Notes: generated by a model from the sequence alone, not told the origin. A DNA stretch of 64,000 nt from Candidatus Gastranaerophilales bacterium (GCA_944325025.1 CALUYN010000007.1:1-64000); one strand, 5' to 3'; numbered from the stretch's first letter, positions 34,212 through 44,464 are shown. A program made the numbers and translations.

Positions 34212-35111
34212 TTAAAATTGTTTTAATTTATTTAAAACTGCTTCTATAATATCCTGCGGGGTAGAAGCGCCTGCAGTTACTGAAATCTTATTTGATTTTT
34301 CAATTAAATCTTTATATTCAGCCAATTCTTCTGCATTTTCAATATGAATTGTATTTGTAATGTCCTTCAAAATCTCTGCCAAATGTGTTGTATTAGCACT
34401 TTTTTTAGAGCCGACTACAATAACTAAATCACTTTCTCCGGCAAGTTCTTTTGCTTCAGCCTGACGCATTGCAGTACTCTGGCAGATTGTATTTGCAATA
34501 TGAATTTCCTTTGCAACAGAGGTTAGATATTCGACAATTGAATTTAATGTAGTAATTCTCTGTGTGGTCTGTACAACGACTCCGACGCGTTTATGAGCTT
34601 TGATTTTGTCTTTATAGGGCTCAAGCTGTTCAGGATTAGCCGCAACAATAACTTTATCAGACCACAATTTTGCATTCGCTTTAATAGCGATGACTTCGGG
34701 ATGTTCTTCTTTACCGACGATAACCACAAAATACCCGTCTTTTGCAAGTTCTATTGCTTTTTGCTGAACTTTTTTCACATCCGGGCAGGTTAAATCAACA
34801 GGTTCAAACCCTGCCTGCTTAATTTTTTCGATAACTTCGGGGCTTTCGCCGTGGCTTCTTATAACACAAATACCTTCACCTTTTTCAGGGATTTCAGTCA
34901 GAGTTTTAATCCCTAGTTTTTCAAGTTCGTGTATAACATGGGTGTTGTGAATTAATTCACCCAACACAAAAACATTTTTGTCAGGATTTTCGCATTTTAA
35001 TTTTTTAACTGTTTCAACGGCTCTTTTGACACCGTAACAGAAACCTGCATATTTTGCTAATTTAATATCTTTTGCTATTTTTTCGGGCAATTTAAAATTG
35101 TCTTCTTTCAA
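34212..35111 (-). CDS. ispH: 4-hydroxy-3-methylbut-2-enyl diphosphate reductase
   Basis: IspH makes IPP and DMAPP in the last step of the MEP isoprenoid pathway, using an iron-sulfur cluster. The three cluster cysteines are in AGFCYGVKRAV (near residue 22), DLTCPDVKK and ANTICQSTAMRQ. The family's HNxxV and SHG motifs (ELIHNTHVIHEL, IRSHGESP) are present. 299 residues. Adjacent to rpsA, an association also seen as an IspH-S1 fusion in some clostridia. Confidence 0.96.
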   Translation of the reverse strand: MKEDNFKLPEKIAKDIKLAKYAGFCYGVKRAVETVKKLKCENPDKNVFVLGELIHNTHVIHELEKLGIKTLTEIPEKGEGICVIRSHGESPEVIEKIKQAGFEPVDLTCPDVKKVQQKAIELAKDGYFVVIVGKEEHPEVIAIKANAKLWSDKVIVAANPEQLEPYKDKIKAHKRVGVVVQTTQRITTLNSIVEYLTSVAKEIHIANTICQSTAMRQAEAKELAGESDLVIVVGSKKSANTTHLAEILKDITNTIHIENAEELAEYKDLIEKSNKISVTAGASTPQDIIEAVLNKLKQF

Positions 35112-35167
35112 ATGAACTTGCGATAATCATCGCTGTAAGTTCATTAAAATATAAACAACCGAAAAAA

Positions 35168-37390
35168 TCAAGCTTTAAAGTGTAATGGATTAAGCACTTC
35201 CGTTTTTTCTTTAACATTTCTGACTTTAGTAGCCCAATCTTGAGTAATTTTTGAAAATTGCTCTGAATTTGTTGCAATATATTCACTCAACTCTAATCTA
35301 CTTTTGTTTCCTCCAGATTTCATTGCTCGAATGGTAATATACTGAGTAACAGTAGAGCATTTTGAAATTATTTCAAGCCCTTTTCCTGCGTTTACAAAGC
35401 TTGGAATTAACTCCGGAAAATCTTCACAAACCGTTACCGGTAATTTACCAATTTGCTGCGGAGTCAATGCATTTAAAACTTCAGCCTGCTCTTTACGTGA
35501 TAAGCTCGTAAATAATTTAATTGCCTCTGTCCTAGATAATTCGCCTTGCAATAAATTAAGTGTTGTGTAGACTTCTTGAGATTGGGGCGAAAGTGTATTA
35601 TATATTTGTTGATTAGAGGAAGTCGTATTTTCTATATAATTTGTTTCGTCTAATGAATTATTAGCCTGATTAACATCCAAATTATCATTATTTGAAACAT
35701 TACTTAAACCGGTGTCAACACCTTTATTAAATGAATCTGAATTAAATGACCTTAAACTTTCTGCACGGGCATTTCTGTCCGTATCATTATCCATTATGTC
35801 TATAGAATTTCTGGCATAAAATTCCTTAAGTTCATCTGAAATTTTTTCTGAATCATTAATTAAACCATCAGATATTTTGAAAATTTCATTATAATCTTCA
35901 CTATTTTCTTTTGTTGAACGTTGAACTTTATCTATTTCTTCTTGAGTTCCAAAATTTTCGGCTACAGAAGCTATTAAGTTTCCTTTTGTTTCTGTGGTGA
36001 AATTATTTTTATCAGATTGGACATAATCATAAAAACCTTTTGTTTCTATATTTTCGCCATTTTTTTGTCTTAATGACAACTGTTCTGTATGAAGTCTGGT
36101 AGCATAAGTCTGGTTTTCTTTTGAAACTTTTTTGTCATTTGCAGCAACAACAATTTCACCTGATCTACTGCTTTCAATATTTTGTAAAAGTCTTTTATCA
36201 AAATTTTTATCTCTAAGAGCTGCACGTAATAGTAGTTTAGCTTCATTTCTTGATAAACCATTTAAAACGTTTGTAAATTCTTCTTGCTTTTGTTTTAATT
36301 CATCACTATCAGCTGCAAGAGATAAAGTATTACCGAACCTTTCAGTTACAGCTTCCTGTAATCTTTCGGCATTTGTATCACAACGTCTTATAGTGCCATT
36401 CTTGCCTTCAATAAACTTGGTATCAGAAAATACCTCCTGTAATGTTGTTTTAGGAGTGTCGGTATCAAGCTCTCGTTTCAGATAATTAGGATCAACTTGT
36501 TTAATTTCGGTCAAGGTATTAAATTCTTCTTGCTGATACGCATTCAGCTCTTGACCTGAAGCTTTTAATTCACTGTAATATTTCAATCTTAATTCATCTG
36601 TTATTTCACGTCCTGAAGATAAGCCATAATATTCTTTGATAGCTCTAAAATCATCAATTATAACTCTATCCTGTTCCGAAATTTCAAGCCCTAAATCTTT
36701 TGCTACCCGTTTAGCAGTTTGCTTAATTTCATTCTTATCCATTTGGTGTAAATTTTCAAATATTTTGGATAAACCGCCATTGCCAATATTTTCAAGATCT
36801 TCAGGCGAAGCTTTTTCCAACATAACACCAAACATTTGATAAGCAAATGTCATTGATTTAACTTTATCTTTATCATTATAGTATTGAAACTGAGGGTCAA
36901 CATGTTTACAAAAGTCTGACAATCCTTTTTCAATTAATTGACGTTTTTCTTCCTGAGATTTACTATCCCAATCTTTATAATAATGCTTTCCAAGAGCATT
37001 AAACATAAAATTTTGTTTTTCTTTTACACTTAATTCATTCCAATTTTCAGGTAATTTTATATTTAGCTCATTTTGTTGAGTATTTTCATTTTGAGACTTT
37101 TGCTCTGTAACTGTCTGATTTTTAACTTCCCAATATTTTTCAGCCATTGAAACTCTTTCCGTTTCCGGAAGAGCTAACCATTTTTTTACAGCTTCGGTGT
37201 CATCTGGATTATAGCCATAATGAAGCATGACGGCACGATCATCTTCTGTAAGTTTAACCGTTTCAACAGGAACATCATTCCAAGCCGAAGAACTCTGAGT
37301 AGTAGAGCTCGCTGATGAAATTTCACTACCAACAGAATTACTGTTAGTTGGATTTAAAGTTTTTATATTGTTTATATCACTTATACTCAT
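35168..37390 (-). CDS. Large unknown protein, 740 residues, predicted soluble
   Basis: No family recognised. The first 40 residues are Ser/Thr/Asn-rich and disordered (SNSVGSEISSASSTTQSSS). Most of the rest is helical and charged, with short helical units (WNELSVKEKQNFMFNALGKH, EEKRQLIEKGLSDFCKHV) and a C-terminal motif LSPQSQEVYTTLNLLQGELS then SRKEQAEVLNALTPQQIGKL. No signal peptide or membrane helix. A Ser-rich N-terminus without signal peptide also starts other unknown proteins in the window. It may be a secreted or surface effector by another route, which is inference. Confidence 0.75.
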   Translation of the reverse strand: MSISDINNIKTLNPTNSNSVGSEISSASSTTQSSSAWNDVPVETVKLTEDDRAVMLHYGYNPDDTEAVKKWLALPETERVSMAEKYWEVKNQTVTEQKSQNENTQQNELNIKLPENWNELSVKEKQNFMFNALGKHYYKDWDSKSQEEKRQLIEKGLSDFCKHVDPQFQYYNDKDKVKSMTFAYQMFGVMLEKASPEDLENIGNGGLSKIFENLHQMDKNEIKQTAKRVAKDLGLEISEQDRVIIDDFRAIKEYYGLSSGREITDELRLKYYSELKASGQELNAYQQEEFNTLTEIKQVDPNYLKRELDTDTPKTTLQEVFSDTKFIEGKNGTIRRCDTNAERLQEAVTERFGNTLSLAADSDELKQKQEEFTNVLNGLSRNEAKLLLRAALRDKNFDKRLLQNIESSRSGEIVVAANDKKVSKENQTYATRLHTEQLSLRQKNGENIETKGFYDYVQSDKNNFTTETKGNLIASVAENFGTQEEIDKVQRSTKENSEDYNEIFKISDGLINDSEKISDELKEFYARNSIDIMDNDTDRNARAESLRSFNSDSFNKGVDTGLSNVSNNDNLDVNQANNSLDETNYIENTTSSNQQIYNTLSPQSQEVYTTLNLLQGELSRTEAIKLFTSLSRKEQAEVLNALTPQQIGKLPVTVCEDFPELIPSFVNAGKGLEIISKCSTVTQYITIRAMKSGGNKSRLELSEYIATNSEQFSKITQDWATKVRNVKEKTEVLNPLHFKA

Positions 37391-37487
37391 AGTTCTCTCT
37401 AAAATAACTTCATATACACATGTAAAAACATGGCAAATAAAGGTTTTTCAACCATTATAAATATTGTTACAAAATTTAACAAACATA

Positions 37488-38561
37488 TTATTTTGTATAA
37501 ACTGTTGGAGAACCGCTTTCCGAAATAGAATATTCATAATGCCCGTTAACACCGGTAAATGCATTGTTATTCTGCGGCAACTGGTACAATTCTAGCAAGA
37601 AATTCCAAAGTTTTTCATTATGAATAGAATATTCGCCCATGCCTTTTTTGGTTACATTAATTTGATATAAATCAACATTTTTTATATCTCTGTCAAGTGT
37701 AGAAAATTTTGCTGTAGAACTAACGATACCAGATACTTGCATTGTAGGGCCGCCTTTTTTTTCAATTGCAAGCACTTCAAAATTATCACTATTTTGATCC
37801 CTATCACAAGCAAAAACAGTATAAACACCATCATCAGTATTTATTTCCCAGGAGCGTAAAGTTTTTCCCCAGTATTGTCCCTTTTGTTTTGCTTCATTTA
37901 TCCATTGCAAACTTGAAAGTCTGCTATCAGTTGTTAAATACCCCTCTGTACGCGGAATTAAATATTTAGAAACATTTTTTTCTGGGACATCTGTCTTATA
38001 TCTTTTTACAAGTTCATTTACATAAGAACAAACTTTTGGATCACTTAAGCCATAAGATTTGCCTGGATTATGTTCAAAATTTTCAATAAAAGCATTATCA
38101 AATACAACGGTACCCGCCTGTTTATTATCATCTCCGACAATAGTATATTTTATATGGTTAAGTGCTGATAAATAACCGGCTGTACCTAACTCGTCATCAT
38201 ACGGGCAGTCAAAATCAACCCAAATTCTATAAGCTCCGGGGTTTTGTTTATCTTTAACTAGATTAACACGAGTTTCGAAATCTTCGCTTTTAAAATCTTT
38301 ATATTCTACAACATCTTTTCTATCCAAAATATCAATATTATCATCTACCATCTCTATTCTAGGCGATTCCGGGAAACTGGGAATAGCACTGACGTTTTGA
38401 GAATTTAGCGGGCTCAAAGCTATTAAAGTAGCCAATGGTATTGACTTAATTGTGTTTGAAACATAGGATGGTCTGTGATTTTCTCTGTCTTTTCTTCCTT
38501 CAAATGCTAATCTGTTGTAATGTGTGCCAAATGATACAGATGTTACAGGTCTGATTGCCAT
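37488..38561 (-). CDS. Unknown protein with SFG...FEG N-terminal motif, 357 residues
   Basis: The N-terminus VTSVSFGTHYNRLAFEGRKD resembles that of other unknowns here. A weak hydrophobic stretch (SIPLATLIALSPLNSQNVSA, about 41-60) could be a signal or membrane-contact segment. The rest looks beta-rich (YRIWVDFDCPYDDELGTAGY, YTVFACDRDQNSDNFEVLAI). No catalytic motif is obvious. GTGGGG precedes the start. A separate transcript from the 740-residue gene is likely given the 97-base gap. Confidence 0.75.
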   Translation of the reverse strand: MAIRPVTSVSFGTHYNRLAFEGRKDRENHRPSYVSNTIKSIPLATLIALSPLNSQNVSAIPSFPESPRIEMVDDNIDILDRKDVVEYKDFKSEDFETRVNLVKDKQNPGAYRIWVDFDCPYDDELGTAGYLSALNHIKYTIVGDDNKQAGTVVFDNAFIENFEHNPGKSYGLSDPKVCSYVNELVKRYKTDVPEKNVSKYLIPRTEGYLTTDSRLSSLQWINEAKQKGQYWGKTLRSWEINTDDGVYTVFACDRDQNSDNFEVLAIEKKGGPTMQVSGIVSSTAKFSTLDRDIKNVDLYQINVTKKGMGEYSIHNEKLWNFLLELYQLPQNNNAFTGVNGHYEYSISESGSPTVYTK

Positions 38562-38620
38562 AATTTTTACCCCACTTTATTATTTTATTTTCACCATTTT
38601 TTCGTATGTAGAATTAAGAC

Positions 38621-38641
38621 TTGTCAAAATATTTTTTGACA
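38621..38641. promoter_or_regulatory. Palindrome TGTCAAAA...TTTTGACA between divergent genes
   Basis: TTGTCAAAATATTTTTTGACAG-type text forms arms TGTCAAAA and TTTTTGACA about a 3-base centre, in the 270-base space between the 357-residue gene and fba. It also contains TTGACA boxes on both strands, so it may be an operator over divergent promoters. Confidence 0.45.
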
Positions 38642-38831
38642 GCCGGATTTTCATTAATTCCCCTATAATCGTATTATAACAAGTCATTCCGGATTTTGTA
38701 AAATAGTATATACGATATTAATATTTCTTTACACTTGCACCGTTTCTTTGTTTGTTGTAACCTGCTATTGTAATATTTCTGTATAGTATCTGACAGTCGT
38801 CAGGATAGAGTATAAAAGAAGGAGAACTCAA

Positions 38832-39791
38832 ATGAGTGAAAGAAAATTAGTTGGAACAGGAGAAATGTTCAAAAAAGCACTCGCAGGCGGTTATGCTATC
38901 GGTGCTTACAATGTTAACAACATGGAAATTTTACAGGGTATTGCAGAAGCTGCTGAAGAAACTCAATCACCTATTATCTTACAGGTTTCTGCAGGTGCAA
39001 GAAAATATGCTAACCAAACTTACTTAATCAAGTTGGTTGAAGCTGCTCTTGCTACTACTACAGTACCTATCGCTTTACATTTAGACCACGGTGCTGATTT
39101 TGATATTTGTAAAGCTTGTATTGACGGCGGTTTCTCATCTGTTATGATTGACGGTTCTAGATTCCCGCTTGAAGAAAATATCAGAGTTACTAAAGAAGTT
39201 GTTGAATACGCTCACAAACACGGCGTTTCTGTTGAAGCTGAACTCGGGAAATTAGCAGGTGTTGAAGATGATGTTAAAGTTCATGCAAAAGATTCAACAT
39301 ACACAGATCCTGAAGAAGCTGCTAGATTTGTTAAAGAAACAGGCTGCGACTCTTTGGCTGTTGCTATCGGAACTTCTCACGGCGCTTACAAATTCAAAGG
39401 CGAAGCTAAATTAGACTTTGAAAGACTCGCTGAAATCAAAAAAGCAGTTAATGAAATCGTTGGATATGATTATCCGTTAGTTCTTCATGGATCTTCATCA
39501 GTTCCTGCAGAATTCGTTGCTAAATGTAATAAATTCGGCGGTCAATTACCTGATGCTCAAGGTGTTCCTGAAGAAATGCTTAACTACGCTTCTAAACACG
39601 GCGTTGCTAAAATCAACATTGATACAGATTTGAGATTGGCTATGACTTCAACAATCAGAGAATTCTTTGTTGAACATCCTGAAAAATTTGACCCGAGAGA
39701 ATATATGGGACCGGGCAGAACTGCTGTTAAAGAAATGGTTATGCACAAAATGCGTGACGTACTCGGAACAGCAGGACACGCAAAAGACTAG
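38832..39791 (+). CDS. fba: Fructose-bisphosphate aldolase, class II
   Basis: This zinc-dependent aldolase interconverts fructose 1,6-bisphosphate with two triose phosphates. Zinc-ligand histidine in HLDHGADFD (near residue 80), AELGKLAGVEDD, AIGTSHGAYKF, LHGSSSVPAE and KINIDTDLR are the class II motifs. 319 residues. GAAGGAG precedes the start. Codon use is strongly biased, as in the ribosomal genes, suggesting high expression. Monocistronic; a terminator follows an R2 repeat. Confidence 0.97.
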   Translation: MSERKLVGTGEMFKKALAGGYAIGAYNVNNMEILQGIAEAAEETQSPIILQVSAGARKYANQTYLIKLVEAALATTTVPIALHLDHGADFDICKACIDGGFSSVMIDGSRFPLEENIRVTKEVVEYAHKHGVSVEAELGKLAGVEDDVKVHAKDSTYTDPEEAARFVKETGCDSLAVAIGTSHGAYKFKGEAKLDFERLAEIKKAVNEIVGYDYPLVLHGSSSVPAEFVAKCNKFGGQLPDAQGVPEEMLNYASKHGVAKINIDTDLRLAMTSTIREFFVEHPEKFDPREYMGPGRTAVKEMVMHKMRDVLGTAGHAKD

Positions 39792-39845
39792 GGAGCGTAG
39801 ACGCTCCACCCTCCAAACAGGGATTGCACATAAAGTTTGCAATAA
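39791..39845. repeat. R2 repeat copy after fba
   Basis: GGAGCGTAGACGCTCCACCC then ATTGCACATAAAGTTTGCAA: an R2 copy in which GGAGCGT and ACGCTCC pair perfectly. Confidence 0.7.
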
Positions 39846-39902
39846 CTAGACTAAAGATGGAGCACAGCCGCTTTCCAAGCAAAACTTTAGATAAAACCAA
39901 AC

Positions 39903-39933
39903 AAAACGACCGCTTTTAAAAAGCGGTCGTTTT
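39903..39933. terminator. Terminator between fba and the LysM gene
   Basis: AAAACGACCGCTTTT and AAAAGCGGTCGTTTT form a long stem with A/T-runs on both sides; it can serve both convergent genes. Confidence 0.8.
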
Positions 39934-39948
39934 ATTATTTAGTTAAAT

Positions 39949-41064
39949 TTAAGCTACTTTGCGAAGTTTAAGTTTATCGCCCGGCATCAACATCGGTTCA
40001 GAGTACCAATGATCGTCATCAAGTCCATATTTATTATCTTTCATTATTTGTTCAGCTAATTCTAGGATTTCTTTGTCTGTCGGTTTGTAATTCGGATCAT
40101 CTTTATGAGCTTCTATCAATTCTTGTTTTGCCAAGCCCCAGAAATGATCACCTTTCTTAACTGTATATTCGTCATATTCAGGTTCTTGAGCAACTACTGG
40201 CTCCGGTTCAGGCTGCGGCTGTGTTACAACCGGTGTAGGCTGTTCTGGGACAGTATCTGTTGGATTTTCAGGAGTTACTACAGGTTTATCCGGTTCAGCT
40301 GTGCCTGGTGCAGGAAGTCCCGGCTGCTGCTGAGGAACTTCTTCGTCTTTTTTACCACCGAAGAGGGCAATTCCACCACCAATCAATGCTACTGCTCCTG
40401 CAGCTATTAATGCAACTTTTCCTTTTTTGCCTTTCATTGCTTTGCCAACTTTTGAGAAGAATCCGGTTGATTTTGTTTTTACTTTTGGTGTAGTTGCAGC
40501 ATGTTGAACATTGTCTGCAAGATCATCTATTCCTAATTGTTTATTAAAGAATTTCATAGCATCAGCTTCGTTATTAAATAGTCTTGCAGGCTGTCCCGGT
40601 AATTTTACTTCATACCCATTTGCAGCTTGCTTAATACTTGTTTGTTTCAACTCATTGATAGAGTTATTTAAAAATGCTTTTGCATCAGCTTCTTGTTGAA
40701 ATACTCGTGCGGGCATACCAGGTAATTTTACTTCATGCAATCCATTTGCATTCATACCTATAATTGGAGTACTTGCAATTGGCTGAGGTGTCTGCTTATT
40801 TAATATTAAATTCTCAAGATACTTTTTTGCTTGCGCTTCATTAGAAAATACTCTTGCCGGCTCATTACCGTATTTTACTTGATAAGTTCCATCATCAACA
40901 AGTTGAATATAGTGAGAAGATAAGTTGTTAGTTTTTCTTTTTGCAAAATCAATTGCTTGATTTTCAGACGAAAATACAGCAGTTGGTTGGTTTGGTATAC
41001 GTACTTCATATAAGCCAGAAGCATTTCTAGTTACAAATGAATTATCAATAGTATTGTTCCCCAT
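39949..41064 (-). CDS. Four-repeat membrane protein with C-terminal LysM domain
   Basis: Four copies of a 25-residue motif, consensus G-YEVKLPG-PARVF-NEADAKKFL, lie at about residues 17, 59, 108 and 150. A membrane helix (VALIAAGAVALIGGGIALFG, 217-236), a Pro/Gln/Glu-rich linker (240-295) and a LysM-type domain (YTVKKGDHFWGLAKQ, from about 300, ending MLMPGDKLKLRKV) follow. The layout puts the repeats in the cytoplasm and LysM on peptidoglycan. I do not recognise the repeat. Start at 41064 has AAGGAG upstream. It is next to ftsZ, which hints at envelope or division. Confidence 0.85.
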   Translation of the reverse strand: MGNNTIDNSFVTRNASGLYEVRIPNQPTAVFSSENQAIDFAKRKTNNLSSHYIQLVDDGTYQVKYGNEPARVFSNEAQAKKYLENLILNKQTPQPIASTPIIGMNANGLHEVKLPGMPARVFQQEADAKAFLNNSINELKQTSIKQAANGYEVKLPGQPARLFNNEADAMKFFNKQLGIDDLADNVQHAATTPKVKTKSTGFFSKVGKAMKGKKGKVALIAAGAVALIGGGIALFGGKKDEEVPQQQPGLPAPGTAEPDKPVVTPENPTDTVPEQPTPVVTQPQPEPEPVVAQEPEYDEYTVKKGDHFWGLAKQELIEAHKDDPNYKPTDKEILELAEQIMKDNKYGLDDDHWYSEPMLMPGDKLKLRKVA

Positions 41065-41271
41065 AAATTTAATCTCCTTTTTCTTAAAAATTTTCCCCGT
41101 GAAATCGATTTCCCCTATGCTTTTAATAAAAATTTTTTGAAGGAAAAATTGACTAAAGGTTCCCATCCACATCCTATCTTATCCTATTCTATGAGAGAGT
41201 ATATCTGGGTTTCAGACCATTTTAAACTTATATTTACAATTCGTAACAATATTCAAATTATGTTACATAAT

Positions 41272-41307
41272 AGAAAAGAGAACCGATTAAACAACCGATT
41301 CTCTTTC
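41272..41307 (-). terminator. ftsZ terminator
   Basis: AGAAAAGAGAACCGATT and AACCGATTCTCTTTCT pair (with G-T pairs) around a 4-base loop, downstream of ftsZ on the minus strand. Confidence 0.6.
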
Positions 41308-41361
41308 TATCTTTTTCATATTCCAACTGTTGTTAGTGTGATTAAAGTTTTAATAAACAGC

Positions 41362-42546
41362 TTACTTTTTCAAGAAATCAGGGATTTCAATATTAGTGAA
41401 GCTAGGTGAAACATCAGGCATTGATGTTCTTCTAACCTGTGATTGAGTTGAAGAAACAGGTGAATTATTAAATGTTCCTGCAAAGAAATCAGAAGCACTC
41501 AACTGTTTTACATCTGTTTTTTCTTCAGGTTTTGAAGAATTTTTCAGTTCAAATCCTGTTGCAATAACAGTAATTTGGATTTCACCCTGAATATTTTCAT
41601 TAACAGCTGTACCGATAATAACGGTTGCATCATCGTTAACAGCGTCGTGGATAATATTTGCAGCGTCTGAAATTTCGTGTAATGTCATATCAGGACCGCC
41701 TGTAATATTAACAATTACGCCGGTTGCGCCGTTAATTGAAGATTCAAGAAGCTGTGAATTGATAGCAATTTCAGCAGCCTTAACAGCTCTGCCTTCGCCC
41801 TGACCGCGACCGATACCCATAAGAGCTGAGCCTGAAGCCTGCATAACGCATTTAACATCAGCAAAGTCAACGTTGATAAGCCCTGGAACTGTGATGATAT
41901 CAGAAATACCCTGAACACCTCTTAATAAAACTTCATCAACAATAATGAATGATTCTGTTAAAGATACCTGTCTGTCGACAACTTGGAGTAGTTTATCGTT
42001 AGGAACAACAATAACTGCATCAACAGCTTCTCTAAGTTTTTCAAGACCTTGATTAGCCTGATTTTGTCTTTTTCTTCCTTCCCATGTGAAAGGTTTTGTA
42101 ACAACTGCAATTGTCAAAATTCCTAATTCTTTTGCAATTTTAGCAACAACAGGAGCTGCGCCGGTACCTGTACCGCCGCCCATTCCGGCAGTAATAAATA
42201 CCATATCTGCGCCGTCTAAAGCTTCTGTAATTTCCTGTTGAGCTTCTTCAGCGGCTTTTTCACCAACTGAAGGATCTCCGCCTGCACCTAAACCGTTTGT
42301 AGATTTAGCGCCAAGCTGAATTCTATTTTTTGTCTGGCCGTATTCCAGAACCTGTAAATCTGTATTCATTAACCAGAACTCTACACCTGAAAGTCCTGCT
42401 TTTATCATTCGATTAACGGCATTGCCGCCCCCGCCGCCAACACCTATAACTTTTATTTTTGTCGGGTTAACAGGAGACCTTTGAGCTTGATCATTGCTTG
42501 TTGTTTCATCTTTTTTAGCAAAGATATCTGATACGAAATTTTCCAC
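41362..42546 (-). CDS. ftsZ: Cell division protein FtsZ
   Basis: This tubulin-like GTPase forms the division ring. The GTPase core starts [17 protein letters not shown] near residue 32, with the tubulin signature [10 protein letters not shown] near 122 and NPNDKLL-type T7 region. A variable linker leads to the conserved C-terminal peptide IEIPDFLKK, the usual binding site for SepF/FtsA/ZipA. 394 residues. sepF lies 2.6 kb away on the same strand, and no ftsA is present, so SepF is the likely membrane tether. Confidence 0.97.
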   Translation of the reverse strand: MENFVSDIFAKKDETTSNDQAQRSPVNPTKIKVIGVGGGGGNAVNRMIKAGLSGVEFWLMNTDLQVLEYGQTKNRIQLGAKSTNGLGAGGDPSVGEKAAEEAQQEITEALDGADMVFITAGMGGGTGTGAAPVVAKIAKELGILTIAVVTKPFTWEGRKRQNQANQGLEKLREAVDAVIVVPNDKLLQVVDRQVSLTESFIIVDEVLLRGVQGISDIITVPGLINVDFADVKCVMQASGSALMGIGRGQGEGRAVKAAEIAINSQLLESSINGATGVIVNITGGPDMTLHEISDAANIIHDAVNDDATVIIGTAVNENIQGEIQITVIATGFELKNSSKPEEKTDVKQLSASDFFAGTFNNSPVSSTQSQVRRTSMPDVSPSFTNIEIPDFLKK

Positions 42547-42656
42547 TTTTTTACCTCTTTATATAATTGTATAATTAGACATCTACAATAGTATAATAAC
42601 ATACTATTTTAAATAGAAAAAAAGTACAAGAAATAATCAAAAATTATGAACAAAAA

Positions 42657-43457
42657 TTAATAATTATATTTAAGAGGCACGCCCCAGTGGAGTTTGTCGC
42701 TAAGGACAGAATAGAAATCCGAGTTTTCAAGAAGCGCAAGTTTAACTTTAAAATTTGATTTTTCAATATTAATTTCTTTATTAAATACCATTGTTTCCTG
42801 CCCGTCAGCGTAAAGACAGTGTTCTTTGGCTTCGTCCACGCAGATTGTAATTTTTTCGGTATCTGAAATCACAAGAGGGCGGGCCGTCAGAGTATGCGGG
42901 CATATAGGAACAATTACAAAAACTTTCAAAGACGGGGTTAAAACAGGCCCGCCCGCAGAAAGTCCGTATGCTGTGGAACCTGTCGGAGTTGAAATTATTA
43001 TTCCGTCTGCAAGATAATCGCATACAGGGTTTCCGTTAATTTTCAAAATAAATTTTGAAGTCCTTCCCATTGAAGAACACTTTAAAACAAAATCATTAAG
43101 CGCGGTATAATTGCCGGATTGAAGCATAATCCTGTCTTCTACAATAAATTTTCCGGATAAAATTTTATCAACTGATTTTTCAATATCTTCTTTTGATGAC
43201 TGTGAAAGAAAGCCGAGCCGGCCTAAATTTATACCAAAAATCGGAGTTTGAAATTTTGCATAAAATCTTGCCGTTTTTAATATTGTGCCGTCACCGCCTA
43301 TGACAAATACAAAATCAAACCCATCCTGTAATCCGTCAATATCAAGAGCATCAGCATTTATGCCTTTTTCTGACAGAATATTTAAAAGTCTATCTTTGAC
43401 TTCAACAGAATGCGCTACATTCGGGTTAAAACATATTGCAAAATTTTTCATGTTCAT
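42657..43457 (-). CDS. nadK: NAD kinase
   Basis: NadK phosphorylates NAD to NADP. The diagnostic GGDGTILK lies near residue 54, and the second motif region is LADGIIISTPTGSTAYGLSAGGP near 149. 266 residues. Two possible starts two codons apart (MNMKNFAI). It stands between ftsZ and pilin 3 with a 110-base gap to ftsZ. Confidence 0.96.
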   Translation of the reverse strand: MNMKNFAICFNPNVAHSVEVKDRLLNILSEKGINADALDIDGLQDGFDFVFVIGGDGTILKTARFYAKFQTPIFGINLGRLGFLSQSSKEDIEKSVDKILSGKFIVEDRIMLQSGNYTALNDFVLKCSSMGRTSKFILKINGNPVCDYLADGIIISTPTGSTAYGLSAGGPVLTPSLKVFVIVPICPHTLTARPLVISDTEKITICVDEAKEHCLYADGQETMVFNKEINIEKSNFKVKLALLENSDFYSVLSDKLHWGVPLKYNY

Positions 43458-43509
43458 AACAAATAAAATATATCACGATATATTTTATCAAACAACAGTC
43501 ACAGAATAA

Positions 43510-44460
43510 TTATTTATTCTGCAGTATTTTGTCTGTTGTTGTACCGCCTTTTTCAACAGCAACCATAGTTCCTTGCAGCCTCTTAATACCATTTGCACTA
43601 TCTCCGACTACCCTGAAAGTAAGCAAGTCATATCCCCATTTATTAGGGCCTTTATGACCATTAACATCTACTACATAAGTCGGCCCCCATCCCATTTGGA
43701 ACAATATCCAGATTGTACCATCATTTAAAATGGCGACAGGACAGGTATTTTTTATCTTATTATCTGAAAATATATCAGTCACATCTGCATCAGGGTTCTG
43801 TTCTTCTAACACTTTATTCGCTCCTCTGTAATCAGAGGTCAAACAGCCGTTTGCTAAAGCATTGTTTTCACAAAATTTAGTTACCTTTAAATAGGTATGC
43901 AACAAGTCCTCATGAAATTTGCGGCAATCGTCCATATTACCGTTATAATTAGCAGGTATAGACTCCCCTGTTTCTTTACAAGTATAATTACTGCACCCGC
44001 CGTTATCCAATTTATCCTCAGGTTTACAAGTTGCTGTACATTTCCCGCTATATGGACTTGAGTCCCAGTAATAACAGTTTACAGGCGTGCCCCAGTCAGA
44101 CTGTACGCGCATTACAGCATTTGAAAATGTAGAATAGGTCTTTTTAAACTGGTTTTTTAAAATCTCTTTTTGGACTCCGGCAACTATTGAAGGTATTGTT
44201 AGAGCGGCTACAATACCGATTATGCCAAGGGTGATGAGTACCTCAGCCAGGGTGAACGCGGCACATATTTTAAGTGAAGAGTGAAGAGAGTTTGTCATTA
44301 CGAGGCAGCGCAGCCGCTGCACCCGACACCTGAGTATTGCATAAACTTTCTTTGTCATTATGAGCAAACGAAGTTTGCGTAGTAATCCCATTAATATTGC
44401 AGCTATTATGCGATTGCGACGCTCCATTCTGTCGCTCGCAATGACAGAATAGCGTAGCAC
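43510..44460 (-). CDS. Type IV pilin-like protein (pilin 3), detached from its start
   Basis: The prepilin segment AAFTLAEVLITLGIIGIVAA and the body are intact to the stop. The true start is probably at 45077, where a clear AAAGGAG/ATG begins MKMFELMQSF and meets a G10 tract; with G10 that frame stops five codons later. About 780 bases of repeats now separate start and body. The frame can be followed back only to a GTG at 44460 that has no sensible site. Body DNA is essentially identical to pilin 4 as far as codons for NKVLEEQ, then diverges. Currently probably off. Confidence 0.65.
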   Translation of the reverse strand: MLRYSVIASDRMERRNRIIAAILMGLLRKLRLLIMTKKVYAILRCRVQRLRCLVMTNSLHSSLKICAAFTLAEVLITLGIIGIVAALTIPSIVAGVQKEILKNQFKKTYSTFSNAVMRVQSDWGTPVNCYYWDSSPYSGKCTATCKPEDKLDNGGCSNYTCKETGESIPANYNGNMDDCRKFHEDLLHTYLKVTKFCENNALANGCLTSDYRGANKVLEEQNPDADVTDIFSDNKIKNTCPVAILNDGTIWILFQMGWGPTYVVDVNGHKGPNKWGYDLLTFRVVGDSANGIKRLQGTMVAVEKGGTTTDKILQNK

Positions 44461-44464
44461 CCTC
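43796..44464. repeat. 0.67 kb duplicated segment, pilin 3 copy
   Basis: This segment and 51816-52498 matched in every line I compared except for one 14-base difference, which is two heptamer units. It covers the pilin body up to the variable C-terminal part and about 190 bases of leader repeats. Sequences differ sharply on both sides. Confidence 0.85.
44274..44287. repeat. Heptamer repeat, two units, in the pilin 3 leader
   Basis: Two GTGAAGA units on the plus strand. Pilin 4 has four units in the same place, between identical flanks. Confidence 0.8.
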
